The position numbers and the translations under genes were made by a program. DNA of 64,000 nucleotides from Anaerolineales bacterium (lineage in GTDB: Bacteria > Chloroflexota > Anaerolineae > Anaerolineales > UBA6663), in assembly GCA_020850595.1 (NCBI GenBank), contig JADZEK010000049.1:1-64000 (forward strand). Reading direction: 5' to 3'. The notes beneath the pieces were generated by a model. The model was not told the DNA's origin and did no database searches. It saw nothing but the letters and a program-made list of their open reading frames with translations. Positions within the stretch are counted from its first letter, which is position 1. Each line of letters starts with the position of its first letter. Positions 1-9,422 of the stretch are shown here, piece after piece.

Positions 1-316
1 TCAAAGTGCTTGAGCAGCCCTGGCATGTTCAGTTGATTATCCATGCGTCAGAGGCTAACGCATTTTGTCTCCCTTGCACAGTTGACCCGCAGCGCAGAGC
101 GGCTAATTCTCATATTGAGAATTGCTGCTGACCGGCAATCGCTATGGCGTTTTTTGGGAGAATGCCGCATGGCCCGTGGCCCGGCCCCACCCCTCACGCC
201 TGACACGCCGGGGGGCCGAACACAGGCGGAGATAGCTCTCGAGCGCCAGCGCCTGTCACGCCCGGCCTCGCGACCGGAAGCGGCAAATCGCGCTAAAATG
301 GCGGCGGTGGTTTAGA
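1..316. other. Left-edge non-coding region upstream of the LuxR gene
   Basis: No convincing gene is visible here. A short open frame covers most of the interval but has Arg/Pro-rich low-complexity composition and no family resemblance. A weak sigma70-like pair, TTGACC (82-87) and TAATTC (104-109) with a 16-base spacer, could drive the downstream regulator. The region just before the regulator start is GC-rich without a clear Shine-Dalgarno sequence. Confidence 0.35.
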
Positions 317-2953
317 ATGCCTGGCCCGATCATCCAAACGAAGACTTTCGTTCCCCCGCTCCCGGCCGCCACCGTGTCGCGCCCGCGGCTGATCGCGCAG
401 CTCAACCAGGGTCTGGAGAACGGCCACCGCCTGCTGCTGGTGGCCGCCCCGGCCGGTTATGGGAAAACGACCCTGCTCTGCGACTGGGCCGGACAGGCTG
501 GCCCGGCGCGGGTTGGCTGGCTGGCGCTGGACGAGGGCGACAACGACCCGGCGCAGTTCTGGACCTATCTGGCCGGCGCGCTGGGCCGCTACCTCCCCAA
601 CCTGCTCGAACCCATCCAGACTCTGCTGCAGGGCGACCCGTTGCGCCAGTTGCCCACCGACCTGCTCCTCGCCGTCCTGATCAACACCCTCCTGCCGGAA
701 ACTCAACCCATTGTTCTGATTCTGGACGATTACCACGTCATCCACAACGAACGCATCCATGCCGCGCTGATTCAACTCCTGGCCCGCGCCCCGGCCCACC
801 TGCATCTGGCCGTCACCAGCCGGAGCGAACCGCCTCTGGAACTGTCCCGCCTGCGCGCCCGCCGCCAGTTGACCGAAATCCAGATGGACGCTTTGAGTTT
901 TTCCACAAGCGAGTCGGCGGCCTTCCTCAACGCCGCCATGCGCCTCGCGCTGTCGGAGGCGGACGTGGCCGCGCTCAACCGGCGGGCCGAGGGCTGGATC
1001 GCCGGTTTGCAGCTGGCGGCGGTGGCGGTGCAGGCCGTCCGCCGGCGGGCCGACGATGTGGCCCGCTTCATTCAGTCGTTCGGCGGCGCGCACCGGCACG
1101 TCATGGATTACCTGACGGACGAGGTGCTCAAGCATCAGCCGCCGGAGATTCAATCATTCCTCCTGCGAACCTGCCTCGTCGCTCAATTGACCGCGCCGCT
1201 GGCGGAAGCTCTCACTGGCGCGAGTGGCGCGCAGTCCCTCCTCGCCTCCCTGGAGCGCGCCAATCTGTTCGTCATCCCCCTGGATTCCGAGCGCCGCTGG
1301 TATCGCTATCACTCGCTGTGGGCCGATATGCTGCGGGCGCGGCTCCAGCGCGAGCAACCCGGCCTCGTTCCGCGGCTGCATCAACAGGCTTCGGCCTGGT
1401 TCGAGCAAAACGGTCTTCTCGACGAAGCCGTATCGCACGCGCTCGAAGCGGGTGACTTCGAGCGCGCCGCCGCTCTGCTCGAACCCTCCGCCAAAGCGCT
1501 GGTCATGCGCGGCGCGAGCGAGACGCTGCAAAACCGGCTGGCAAAACTGCCCCGCGCTGTCGTTGCCCGCCGGCCGCGCCTGATGATCGCCTGGGCCTGG
1601 GCCGATGTCACCGCCGGGCAACTCGACCAAGCCGAGCTTGTGTTGGCCGAACTCGCCGGCCACGCCGGCCTCGAACCGGTCTTGAGCGGCGAGATTGCCG
1701 CCATCCGCGCGATCCTCGCCACCGTCCGCCAAGATATTTCCGCCATCAGCGCGCACGCCCAACAGGCCCTGAGCCAGATTCCGCTGGAGGACAGTCAGTT
1801 ACGGTGCGTGGTCCTGCTCAGCCTGGGGACGGCCGCTGCGCTCACTGGCGACGTCCAGCGCGGGGTCGAATTGCTCGCTCAGGCCGTCGCGGAAAGCTCG
1901 CGCGGCCGGCAGCCCATCATTCAGCTTATCGCAGCGAGCACGCTGGCGCAGGCGCACGAGGCGCTGGGCCAGTTCGATCAAGCCGAGCAGTTGCACCGCC
2001 AGGTGATCGCGCTGGAGGCCGATCGCAGCGTGGGCAACCTGCCGCTGATCGGGGTGGGCTACGTGGGCCTGGGCGGGATCCTGCACGAGCGTTTGCGCTT
2101 CCAAGAGGCCGAGGCCGCGCTGCAACGCGGCCTGTCCATCGGGCAGCGCTGGGGCAGTCCGGAAATCCTCATCGGCGGTTATATCAGCCTGGCGCGTTTG
2201 CGTTACACCCAGGGAGATTTGAGCGCCGCGCTCGAAATCCTCGCCCGGCTCGAGTCCGAGTTTCTCGATAGCAGCCCGGCTTTCGAGCGCGATCTGATTC
2301 GCGCCATGCAAGCGCGGCTCTGGCTGGCTCAGGGGCAGGTCGAGCAGGCCGAGGCCTGGGCGCGCCCCCAGCCTCTCGACGAAAGCGAGCCGGTGGCGTA
2401 TGCCCAGGAAACTCAGTTCCTCGTGCTGATGCGCCTCCTCATTGCGCGCAAGGAAGCCAACCGGGCCTTGCCGCATCTGACCCGCCTGGAACAAACTGCC
2501 CGCTCCAGCCGGCGCGCGAGCAACCTGATCGAAATCCTGATCCTGCAAGCTCTGGCTCAACACGCCCTCCGGCAGCCTCAGGCGGCCCAGAACGCGCTGG
2601 GCGCGGCGCTGGCGCTGGCCGAACCGCAGAACCAGCGCCGCGTTTTTGTGGACGAGCCGGAAATCATGCCGTTACTGCCAACACAGGCGCGGCCGAATTC
2701 GTTTGCGGCCGGCCTGCTGGTTGACTTCGAGCGGCGGGCGGCCGCCCTGCGCCCGGGCGCCGCCCTGCTCAGCGGACGTGAGCTGGAAGTGCTGCGCCTG
2801 ATGGCCGCTGGTCTCTCGAATCAGGCCATCGCCGACCGGCTGGTGGTGGCGCTTTCCACCGTCAAGAGCCATGTTAAGAGCATTCTGATGAAGCTCGCGG
2901 CCGATAACCGCACCGGAGCGGTGGCCCGCGCCCGCGAACTGCATTTGTTGTAA
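317..2953 (+). CDS. LuxR-family ATP-dependent transcriptional regulator, MalT type
   Basis: A large signal-transduction ATPase regulator of about 878 residues, the usual size of the MalT/LAL class. The N-terminal STAND-type NTPase has a Walker A (APAGYGKT, about residues 44-51) and a Walker B (VLILDDYH, about 133-140). The middle 400 residues are Ala/Leu-rich helical repeats of TPR type. The C-terminal 60 residues form a LuxR helix-turn-helix, with SGRELEVLRLMAAGLSN and STVKSHVKSI visible. Family knowledge: such proteins sense a ligand through the TPR domain and activate nearby genes in an ATP-dependent way. It directly precedes two reductase genes on the same strand, which are plausible targets; that link is inferred. 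Confidence 0.9.
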   Translation: MPGPIIQTKTFVPPLPAATVSRPRLIAQLNQGLENGHRLLLVAAPAGYGKTTLLCDWAGQAGPARVGWLALDEGDNDPAQFWTYLAGALGRYLPNLLEPIQTLLQGDPLRQLPTDLLLAVLINTLLPETQPIVLILDDYHVIHNERIHAALIQLLARAPAHLHLAVTSRSEPPLELSRLRARRQLTEIQMDALSFSTSESAAFLNAAMRLALSEADVAALNRRAEGWIAGLQLAAVAVQAVRRRADDVARFIQSFGGAHRHVMDYLTDEVLKHQPPEIQSFLLRTCLVAQLTAPLAEALTGASGAQSLLASLERANLFVIPLDSERRWYRYHSLWADMLRARLQREQPGLVPRLHQQASAWFEQNGLLDEAVSHALEAGDFERAAALLEPSAKALVMRGASETLQNRLAKLPRAVVARRPRLMIAWAWADVTAGQLDQAELVLAELAGHAGLEPVLSGEIAAIRAILATVRQDISAISAHAQQALSQIPLEDSQLRCVVLLSLGTAAALTGDVQRGVELLAQAVAESSRGRQPIIQLIAASTLAQAHEALGQFDQAEQLHRQVIALEADRSVGNLPLIGVGYVGLGGILHERLRFQEAEAALQRGLSIGQRWGSPEILIGGYISLARLRYTQGDLSAALEILARLESEFLDSSPAFERDLIRAMQARLWLAQGQVEQAEAWARPQPLDESEPVAYAQETQFLVLMRLLIARKEANRALPHLTRLEQTARSSRRASNLIEILILQALAQHALRQPQAAQNALGAALALAEPQNQRRVFVDEPEIMPLLPTQARPNSFAAGLLVDFERRAAALRPGAALLSGRELEVLRLMAAGLSNQAIADRLVVALSTVKSHVKSILMKLAADNRTGAVARARELHLL

Positions 2954-2968
2954 GCCGTCCCCCACGGC
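2954..2968 (+). terminator. Small hairpin after the LuxR gene
   Basis: GCCGT and ACGGC arms enclose a five-C loop immediately after the stop codon. There is no T tract, so it may be only a weak terminator or incidental structure. Confidence 0.2.
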
Positions 2969-3076
2969 CGAATCCCCCCACCCATTCCCCCTTTGGAGGG
3001 AGGCCCGCATCCCCCCTCTCCGCTAAGATGTGCCCAGGCAATTCGCATGGACACTGTCTTACACAGGAGAGGCCCA

Positions 3077-4039
3077 ATGAAAGTCCTGATCGTCGGCGCG
3101 GGGATCATCGGCAGCATTTACGGCTGGGCCTTCGCCCAGGCCGGGCACGAGGTGCTTCACCTCGTCCGCCCCGGCAAGGCGGCGCAATTCGCGGACGGCC
3201 TCAAGCTAGACATGTACGATGCGCGCAAACGGCGCCCGAACCAGTTCATCGGCCGCTACGCCATCCGGCTGACCGAGACGCTCCAACCTTCCGACGGCTA
3301 CGAACTGATCCTCGTCCCCACCAAACACTATCACCTCGTCGAAACACTCCAACAGATCGTCCCACTGGCCGGAGAGGCCGACTTCCTCCTGTTGACGCAG
3401 AACTGGGGCGGCACGCAGGCCATTGACGCGATCCTGCCGCCCTCCCGCTATCTGTACGGCGACGCCAAAGCCGGCGGCGCATTCCAGAACGGCGTGCTAG
3501 TGGCCACCATCGCCGGCGTAGACATCGGCCAAGTGGGCGGCCGGCAAACCGAGTGCCTGAAGAAGGCCGAAGCCCTGTTCAAGTCAGCGCACATCCCGGC
3601 CACTGTGCACGCCAACATCCTGCACTACCTGTGGGTGCAATACGCCCTCACCGGCGGCCTGTGGCCGGCGCTGGTGCGGGCAGGCAGTTTCGAGGCCGTG
3701 CTGCGCGATGCCCAGACCGGCCGGCAGGCCATGCAGGCGGCGCGCGAATGTCTGCGCGTCATCGCCGGCCGCGGCGTGCAACTCAAGCAATATCCAGAGA
3801 CGCACATGTATCTGAACACCTCGCCGCTCGCCATGTGGATCGCCGGCCTGGTCATCCAGCTCATGTTCCGCTTCAACAAGGTGGTGCAGCGCAGCTCGGC
3901 CCACGGCCTGGGCGACGCCAAGGAAGTGAGCGTGTTCTTTTTCGACCTGTTGAACGCCGGCCGCGAGCAGGGCCTGCCCATGCCGGCCATGAGCGGCTTC
4001 GAGCCTGATATTCGGAAGTTCGCTGGAGGTGTCGCATGA
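3077..4039 (+). CDS. Ketopantoate reductase-like NAD(P)-dependent oxidoreductase, copy 1
   Basis: A 320-residue protein of the PanE/ApbA (2-dehydropantoate 2-reductase) superfamily. The start at 3077 is chosen because AGGAGA lies just upstream and the Rossmann motif GAGIIG then falls at residues 7-12. An upstream start would add an unrelated Pro-rich leader. The nucleotide-binding half ends with a substrate-side motif (ANILHYLWVQYA). In true PanE the helix here carries the catalytic lysine; no Lys is present, so it is unlikely to be a genuine ketopantoate reductase. The C-terminal helical half contains a hydrophobic stretch. It overlaps the next gene by four bases (ATGA) and the two proteins are paralogues, probably one transcript. 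Confidence 0.8.
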   Translation: MKVLIVGAGIIGSIYGWAFAQAGHEVLHLVRPGKAAQFADGLKLDMYDARKRRPNQFIGRYAIRLTETLQPSDGYELILVPTKHYHLVETLQQIVPLAGEADFLLLTQNWGGTQAIDAILPPSRYLYGDAKAGGAFQNGVLVATIAGVDIGQVGGRQTECLKKAEALFKSAHIPATVHANILHYLWVQYALTGGLWPALVRAGSFEAVLRDAQTGRQAMQAARECLRVIAGRGVQLKQYPETHMYLNTSPLAMWIAGLVIQLMFRFNKVVQRSSAHGLGDAKEVSVFFFDLLNAGREQGLPMPAMSGFEPDIRKFAGGVA

Positions 4040-4974
4040 AAACGCTTATCGTTGGCTCCGGCGTGATCGGCGTCCTCTACGGCTGGGCGCTGCATCAGGC
4101 GGGCGTGGAAGTGGCGCACTTCGTCCGGGTCGGCCAGAGTGACCGGTTCCCAAACGGCGTGACACTCGATCTGCTGGACGAGCGCAAGGGGCATCCGGCC
4201 AAAGCCATTCACCCTTACCCCATCCGCTGTGTCGAGTCGGTTTCGCCGGCGGATGGATACGAGCTTATCCTCGTCCCCACCAACGCGCAGCAGGTTGCAT
4301 CCGCGCTCGCCGCTCTGGCCCCGGTTTCGGGCGACGCCACCTTTCTGCTCTTGTCGGGCAACTGGGAGGGAACCGCCGCCATTGATGCCATCTTGCCCCG
4401 CGAACGGTATCTGCTCGGCTACCCCGACGGCGGCGGGACTGTTCGCGACGGAGTGTACTGGACGAACCTCGGGCCGGAAGTGCACCTGGGCCTGCACACA
4501 GGCCATTCCGCTGAACGGCTCGCCCGCGTCCGGGCGGTCTTTGCCCGCGCGGGCCTCCGCGCCGATATGCAGGCGAACATCCTGCACTGGCTGTGGATCC
4601 ACAATGCCGGCGTAATCGGCTTTGCCGCCGGGTTTGCCCGCTATCGAGACATCCAGGCCTATCTCGACGATAAGGCGTTGGTCTATCAGTCCATCCGGGC
4701 GACGAAGGAGCTTTACAACCTGTGCGCGCGCCGCGGCGTGGCCCTTAAAGACTATCCCGAGATCAGCTACATCAACTTTCCCATTGGGCTGGTGGCCCTT
4801 CTCCTTTGCTGGAACTTCCGCCGCAACGAAAGCATGCAGCGCTTCACCGCCCACGCCGCCACTGCGGGCAGCCTGCGCGAGACCAGGTATCACTACGCCG
4901 GCATGCTGCGCACCGCCCGCGAACTCGGAGCCGAGACGCCGAACCTGGCAGCGCTGGGCGCTTACCTCCAATAG
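4036..4974 (+). CDS. Ketopantoate reductase-like NAD(P)-dependent oxidoreductase, copy 2
   Basis: A 312-residue paralogue of the preceding protein, translationally coupled through an ATGA overlap. The Rossmann motif GSGVIG is at residues 7-12. The phrase GYELILVPT, the stretch around NWEGT/NWGGT and ANILHWLWIHNA match the first copy at equivalent places, so this is a tandem duplication that has diverged. As in copy 1, the Lys expected on the catalytic helix of PanE is absent. Substrate unknown. The pair could work as a heterodimer; that is speculation from linkage only. Confidence 0.8.
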   Translation: MKTLIVGSGVIGVLYGWALHQAGVEVAHFVRVGQSDRFPNGVTLDLLDERKGHPAKAIHPYPIRCVESVSPADGYELILVPTNAQQVASALAALAPVSGDATFLLLSGNWEGTAAIDAILPRERYLLGYPDGGGTVRDGVYWTNLGPEVHLGLHTGHSAERLARVRAVFARAGLRADMQANILHWLWIHNAGVIGFAAGFARYRDIQAYLDDKALVYQSIRATKELYNLCARRGVALKDYPEISYINFPIGLVALLLCWNFRRNESMQRFTAHAATAGSLRETRYHYAGMLRTARELGAETPNLAALGAYLQ

Positions 4975-4994
4975 CCAGAGTGCTTTTCGCCCGG

Positions 4995-5009
4995 CTGGCC
5001 TTCGGCCAG
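4995..5009. terminator. Possible bidirectional hairpin between convergent genes
   Basis: CTGGCC-TTC-GGCCAG lies between the plus-strand reductase pair and the minus-strand ABC operon. Flanking T tracts are poor, so the role rests mainly on the convergent position. Confidence 0.35.
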
Positions 5010-5095
5010 TGCGGCGGCGGCGAAGGAGCGTGGTGATCTCTACGCTTTGCGCCCTGGTTGCGCAAAACCTGCGCCAGGCCCAGCGGCCGACTTGC

Positions 5096-6148
5096 CTAAT
5101 ACCAGACCGGCTCCAAGCGCGGATGGATACACCGCACAAAGTGATCGGGCGCAATCTCAACCAACTCGGGTTCGCCCGCATTACATTCGGGTGTGACAAA
5201 CGGGCAGCGCGACGCAAAGCGGCAACCGGGCGGCAGCCTGATCGAACTGGGCGGCTCGCTCTCAATCTCAGTTCTCTCCCGCTTTACATCCGGATCAACC
5301 ATGGGCACAGCGCCCAGCAGCGCCCGCGTGTACGGATGACAGGCCTGGTTGATGACCTGCTTCGTTGGGCCGATTTCGGCCATGCGCCCCAAGTACATGA
5401 TCGCAATCCGATCACACAGGTATTGCACCGTCGAAAGGTCATGCGAGATGAAGATGAGCGAGAGACCCAGGTCTCTGCGCAAGTCCGACAGCAGGTTCAA
5501 AATGCCGCTGCGAATTGACACATCCAGCATGGAGACGGGCTCATCGGCCACGACCAGCCCCGGCTCCAGGACGATCGCGCGGGCGATCGAAACGCGCTGC
5601 CGTTGCCCCCCGCTTAACCGGTGGGGGAAAGCATTCAGCAAACTGTCATCCGGGTTGAGGCCAGACCTTTCCAGCGCCAGGCATACCCGCTGCCGGCGCG
5701 CCTCCTCGCCCCGTATGCCGTGGATGACGAGCGGTTCCACCACGGATTGATAGATGGTGAAGCGCTGATTCAGCGTCGCGTACGGGTCCTGAAAGATCAT
5801 CTGAACGCGCTTGCGGAAGGAGGTCAACTCATTCCCGCGCAAGGAGGCGATGTCTACCCCATCCAAAAGTATCTTCCCCGTGCTCGGAGGCTGCAACAGC
5901 ACCACCAACTCGCCCAACGTGCTCTTGCCCGAGCCGCTCTCTCCCACCAGCCCAAGGATCTCGCGTTTCTTCAGCGTCAAATCCACCCCGTCAACCGCCT
6001 TGACAAACAGACTTTGGGGCTTGAGCAGGCTTGAAACCAAGCTTTGCCTGACCGGATACCATTTCTTCAGGTTATCCAGCACCAGCAATGGCGCCTCTGC
6101 CGCTTGGCTAGGTTTAGTCGCATTCATATTCTGAGTTGACAAAGCCAC
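5096..6148 (-). CDS. Oligopeptide/dipeptide ABC transporter ATP-binding protein (DppF/OppF type)
   Basis: A 350-residue cytoplasmic ATPase of a peptide/nickel-class importer. Walker A GESGSGKS is at about residues 69-76, the signature LSGGQRQR at about 178-185 and Walker B VVADEP at about 199-204, with an H-loop in FISHDL. The C-terminal oligo/HPY extension has CRFASRCPF, which in the family can bind an Fe-S cluster or aid dimerisation. It is the last gene of the long minus-strand operon and pairs with the DppD-like gene 196 bases upstream. The GTG start lacks a strong ribosome-binding site; an ATG seven codons downstream is an alternative. It may also serve the divergent permease pair that lacks ATPases. 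Confidence 0.9.
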   Translation of the reverse strand: MALSTQNMNATKPSQAAEAPLLVLDNLKKWYPVRQSLVSSLLKPQSLFVKAVDGVDLTLKKREILGLVGESGSGKSTLGELVVLLQPPSTGKILLDGVDIASLRGNELTSFRKRVQMIFQDPYATLNQRFTIYQSVVEPLVIHGIRGEEARRQRVCLALERSGLNPDDSLLNAFPHRLSGGQRQRVSIARAIVLEPGLVVADEPVSMLDVSIRSGILNLLSDLRRDLGLSLIFISHDLSTVQYLCDRIAIMYLGRMAEIGPTKQVINQACHPYTRALLGAVPMVDPDVKRERTEIESEPPSSIRLPPGCRFASRCPFVTPECNAGEPELVEIAPDHFVRCIHPRLEPVWY

Positions 6149-6344
6149 ACTCCCCGGACCGAATTAGCAGATCAGCCCAGACCCAGCTTAACAGCCAACC
6201 CCCCGCCGCGGCCCGGTAGACTTGTCCCATTCACCTGCTCAGACACTTGCGCCGCGCCCTTCCACCTGAATGGGGCCTCGCGTTCGCCGCGGATGGTCAC
6301 CTCCAGCGGAAACCACCGCGTCCGGCGACCGTCTGACACCCGGC

Positions 6345-7367
6345 TCAGTCGGCGGGAACCTTTTGCCAGGTGCTCGCCCTGGCAGCCAGTTGGCGTAACT
6401 CCGGCGCCCGGTCGGCATAGTGGCACGCCGCATACTGACCGGGCGCGTGCTCCACCAAGCGCGGCTCCTCCGCCAGGCAGCGCTCACCGACGAACGGGCA
6501 CCGCGACGCAAACCGGCACCCGGTCGGCGGCGAAGCCAGGCTGGGCGGATGCCCCGGGATCGAAATCAGCGGTTTCTCAACGCGAATCTCAGGGAAGGCG
6601 TTCTTCAGCCCCATGGTGTAGGGGTGGATGGGATGATTCAGGACGTCACGGGTTGATCCGTACTCGGCGATCTTGCCTGCGTAGATGACGGCGATCAGAT
6701 GGCAAGTCTCCGCAATCACGCCGATATCGTGTGAAATGTAAATCATGGCAAACCGGAATTCCCGCTGCAGATCCACGATTTGCCGGATGATGCGATCTTG
6801 GACGATAACGTCCAGGGCCGTGGTCGGCTCATCGGCGATGATCAGGCGCGGCTTCAGAGCCAACGCCATGCCGATCACCAAACGCTGCCGCATGCCGCCG
6901 CTGAGTTGGTGGGGGTAATCGAGCAGCCGCTCCGGATCAATGCCCACCATCCGGCACAGTTGGTCGGCCTGCTGGCGGGCTTCTTGAACCGACACCGACT
7001 TATGGGCGCGAATGGCCTCGACGATTTGGTCGCGCAGCCGGTAGACCGGGTTCAGGCTGTTCAAGGCATTCTGCGGAATGATGGCGATATCCGCCCAACG
7101 CAGCCGGTTCCATTCCTTTTCCGTGAACCGCGTGACCTCCACGCCGTCCCAACGGATGGATCCCCCCGCGACCGACCCATTTCTGGGCAGCAGCCCCAAT
7201 AACGACTTGGCCAGCGTCGTCTTGCCGCATCCCGATTCGCCCACCAGTCCCAGGTTGTCGCCTAGCTGTAGTTGGAAGCTGACGCCGTCCACGGCGATGA
7301 CCGGTCGGCTGCCTCCGTACTTGATTTGGAGATTAGAGACTTCCAGCAACGGGGCTTCCATCGTCAT
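6345..7367 (-). CDS. Oligopeptide/dipeptide ABC transporter ATP-binding protein (DppD/OppD type)
   Basis: A 340-residue ATPase partner of the DppF-like protein. Walker A GESGCGKT is at about residues 43-50; the signature LSGGMRQR and Walker B IIADEPTTALD follow, and the C-terminal Cys-containing segment CRFASRCPF is present. Its ATG overlaps the stop of the DppC-like gene (ATGA), so the two are translationally coupled. The 196 bases between its stop and the DppF start hold no gene I can support. Order B-C-D-F is the classic dipeptide-importer order. Confidence 0.9.
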   Translation of the reverse strand: MTMEAPLLEVSNLQIKYGGSRPVIAVDGVSFQLQLGDNLGLVGESGCGKTTLAKSLLGLLPRNGSVAGGSIRWDGVEVTRFTEKEWNRLRWADIAIIPQNALNSLNPVYRLRDQIVEAIRAHKSVSVQEARQQADQLCRMVGIDPERLLDYPHQLSGGMRQRLVIGMALALKPRLIIADEPTTALDVIVQDRIIRQIVDLQREFRFAMIYISHDIGVIAETCHLIAVIYAGKIAEYGSTRDVLNHPIHPYTMGLKNAFPEIRVEKPLISIPGHPPSLASPPTGCRFASRCPFVGERCLAEEPRLVEHAPGQYAACHYADRAPELRQLAARASTWQKVPAD

Positions 7368-8224
7368 TCCCTCAAGCTGGGGTTGACAATCGGTTCAAGC
7401 GCTCGGTTAATAAAGTAGACCGAGATCACCAGTAATACGATTGCCAGGCCCGGCGCTAAGGTCCACCACCAGGCGACGCGCATCGCCCCCGTCGCAAAGG
7501 CGCTTTGCAGCATCCCCCCCCAGCTAATCGCGTGTGGATCGCCAAAACCAAGAAAGCTGACGCTGGCCTCCGCCATGATGGCCCACCCGACCGAGAGCGG
7601 CACGTACAAGAGCACGATCGGCAGGATATTGGGCAGCAGGTGAACGTACATGATCCGAAAATTCGAGGCCCCCGCGACGCGCGCCGCCTTGATGTACGGC
7701 CGCTGAGCTAACGACAGCACCTGCGCCCGGATCACGCGCGCGGGCGACCGCCACATCAGCAAGCCCACAATCATGATCAGGTTGAAGGTGCTGGGCTGCA
7801 GCAATGAAATCAGCAAGATCGCGAACGGCACAAACGGCACCGAATAGGCGATGTCCACGATCCGCATCAACACCATATCCACCGACCCGCCATAATAGCC
7901 GGCCAACAGGCCCACGTTCATCCCGATGATCGTCACGACCAGCGCCGACGTCAGGCCGACCAGCAGCGCAATGCGGCTGCCAAAGAGCACCTGCGTGAAA
8001 ACATCCCTGGCCAGGTTGGTCGTGCCAAACACGAAATACCGCGAGGGAGGCTGTAGAATGGCCGCCTTGCCGGTCTCCGGATTGATCAGCACATCCATGG
8101 GATCATACGGAGTCAGCGCGGGGGCAAAGATCGCGATGAGCGCGAACACCATCACCATAATCAGGCCGAACGCAGCCAACCGGTCCGCGAGGATTTCCCG
8201 CAAGAGAGATGATCGAGTAAACAT
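7364..8224 (-). CDS. Dipeptide-type ABC transporter permease (DppC type)
   Basis: A 286-residue inner-membrane permease. An N-terminal membrane helix (about 15-35) is followed by the exported loop typical of DppC, including a segment like FGTTNLARDVFTQVL, and then five hydrophobic segments. The coupling-helix region RAAR-like (AARVAGASNFRIMYVHLLPN) is the EAA motif that contacts the ATPases. It follows the DppB-like gene with an 18-base gap and overlaps the DppD-like gene. Confidence 0.88.
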   Translation of the reverse strand: MFTRSSLLREILADRLAAFGLIMVMVFALIAIFAPALTPYDPMDVLINPETGKAAILQPPSRYFVFGTTNLARDVFTQVLFGSRIALLVGLTSALVVTIIGMNVGLLAGYYGGSVDMVLMRIVDIAYSVPFVPFAILLISLLQPSTFNLIMIVGLLMWRSPARVIRAQVLSLAQRPYIKAARVAGASNFRIMYVHLLPNILPIVLLYVPLSVGWAIMAEASVSFLGFGDPHAISWGGMLQSAFATGAMRVAWWWTLAPGLAIVLLVISVYFINRALEPIVNPSLRE

Positions 8225-8241
8225 GGCGGCTTCCCGACTCG

Positions 8242-9222
8242 CTATTTGTAAACGATGCGCGGATCCAGGTAGGCGTAGGCGAGGTCGGCGATCAGGCTCA
8301 TGAAAGAATTCATCACCGCCAACAACAGAAAGGCGCCCTGGGCGACGGGGTAGTCATGTGACCGCACGGCCAGCACAATCAACCGGCCGACGCCCGGCCA
8401 CGAGAAAACCATCTCGATCTCAACCATGCCGGCGATGGCCAGGCCCACATACACCGTGGCGGCCGTGACGACCGGCAAGATCGCGTTTCGGAAGCCATGC
8501 TTGAAAAGGATGACGCTCTCCGGCAAGCCCTTCGCCCGGGCCAGTTCGATATAGTCCTCCCCCAGCACCTCCAACAGCGTGTTTCTGGTCAGCATCACCG
8601 GCAGGGCGGCCAGATACAGTCCGGCGACCAGCGTCGGCAGGAACAAGTGATGCAGGAAATCGAGATTCAGATATTTATCCAGGCCGCCGGTCGTCTCGTA
8701 GCCAACATCGCGCAGCCGCCCGGCGGGAAACCACCCGAGCTTGAATGACAGCAGCATGAGCAGAATCATCCCCACCCAAAAGATCGGGGCGGACCGGAAG
8801 AAAAGCGTCAGGCTGATCCCGAGCGAGTCTATCAGTTTGCCGCGCCGGGCCGCGAGGAAGACACCCATCAACGCGCCCAAGACATACGCAAACAGAAAGG
8901 AGGTCAGGGCCAAGATCAGCGTGTTCGGCAGCACGTCGCCCAATTCCTCAATGACCGGCCGGTGCGATACGAACGAAACCCCCAGGTCGCCGCGCGCCAA
9001 GTTCCCCCAATACACCAAATACTGCTGCCAGAGCGGCTTATCCAAGCCGAATTTGCGCAAAATCTCCTGGCGCACCTCCGGGTCGAAAGTTGTGTCAACC
9101 AGAAAGGTGGTCGGATCTCCCGGCGTGGCCCGAAAGAGCACGAAGATCAGGGTGACGATCGCAAATACGGTGAAAACGTTATAGAGGAGACGCCGTAATA
9201 GAAAACCGCGAACACCTGTCAC
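8242..9222 (-). CDS. Dipeptide-type ABC transporter permease (DppB type)
   Basis: A 326-residue permease with the DppB hallmark N-terminus (LRRLLYNVFTVFAIVTLIF, a membrane helix, then FRATPGDP) and the GDLGVSF motif. The EAA loop is ARAKGLPESVILFKHGFRNA near residues 225-245. The start is a GTG. A 200-base stretch separates it from the upstream LLM oxidoreductase gene; nothing coding is visible there. It forms the translocation pore with the DppC-like protein. Confidence 0.88.
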   Translation of the reverse strand: MTGVRGFLLRRLLYNVFTVFAIVTLIFVLFRATPGDPTTFLVDTTFDPEVRQEILRKFGLDKPLWQQYLVYWGNLARGDLGVSFVSHRPVIEELGDVLPNTLILALTSFLFAYVLGALMGVFLAARRGKLIDSLGISLTLFFRSAPIFWVGMILLMLLSFKLGWFPAGRLRDVGYETTGGLDKYLNLDFLHHLFLPTLVAGLYLAALPVMLTRNTLLEVLGEDYIELARAKGLPESVILFKHGFRNAILPVVTAATVYVGLAIAGMVEIEMVFSWPGVGRLIVLAVRSHDYPVAQGAFLLLAVMNSFMSLIADLAYAYLDPRIVYK

Positions 9223-9422
9223 CTTATTTGCTCCTCGCTAACCACATCCTGGGCGGTGCGTGTTTAGCGCCTGGCCGGCGTCGGCCGTTGCGCTCAACCG
9301 AACAAGCCGGCCCTTGGCCGGGCGGCGCGTCGGGTGCGGATGAGCGCCGGCGCGCTGGAGAAGGCGGCCGGCCTCGAGCAGGTTCGCCCGTCCGGTGTAG
9401 ACGACGGCCCCGCGTTCAGCGC

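Noticed and set aside
43-315. A 90-codon open frame before the LuxR gene
   Set aside because: Arg/Pro/Ala-rich low-complexity translation, no family resemblance and no ribosome-binding site; it looks like chance in GC-rich DNA.
3625-5265. A 546-codon minus-strand frame over the reductase pair
   Set aside because: The plus-strand reductases have Rossmann motifs, ribosome-binding site and coupling; the antisense frame shows none.
6172-6426. Possible small gene in the gap between the two ATPase genes
   Set aside because: The frame overlaps the DppD coding end and has no recognisable domain or start signal; I left the 196-base gap as non-coding.
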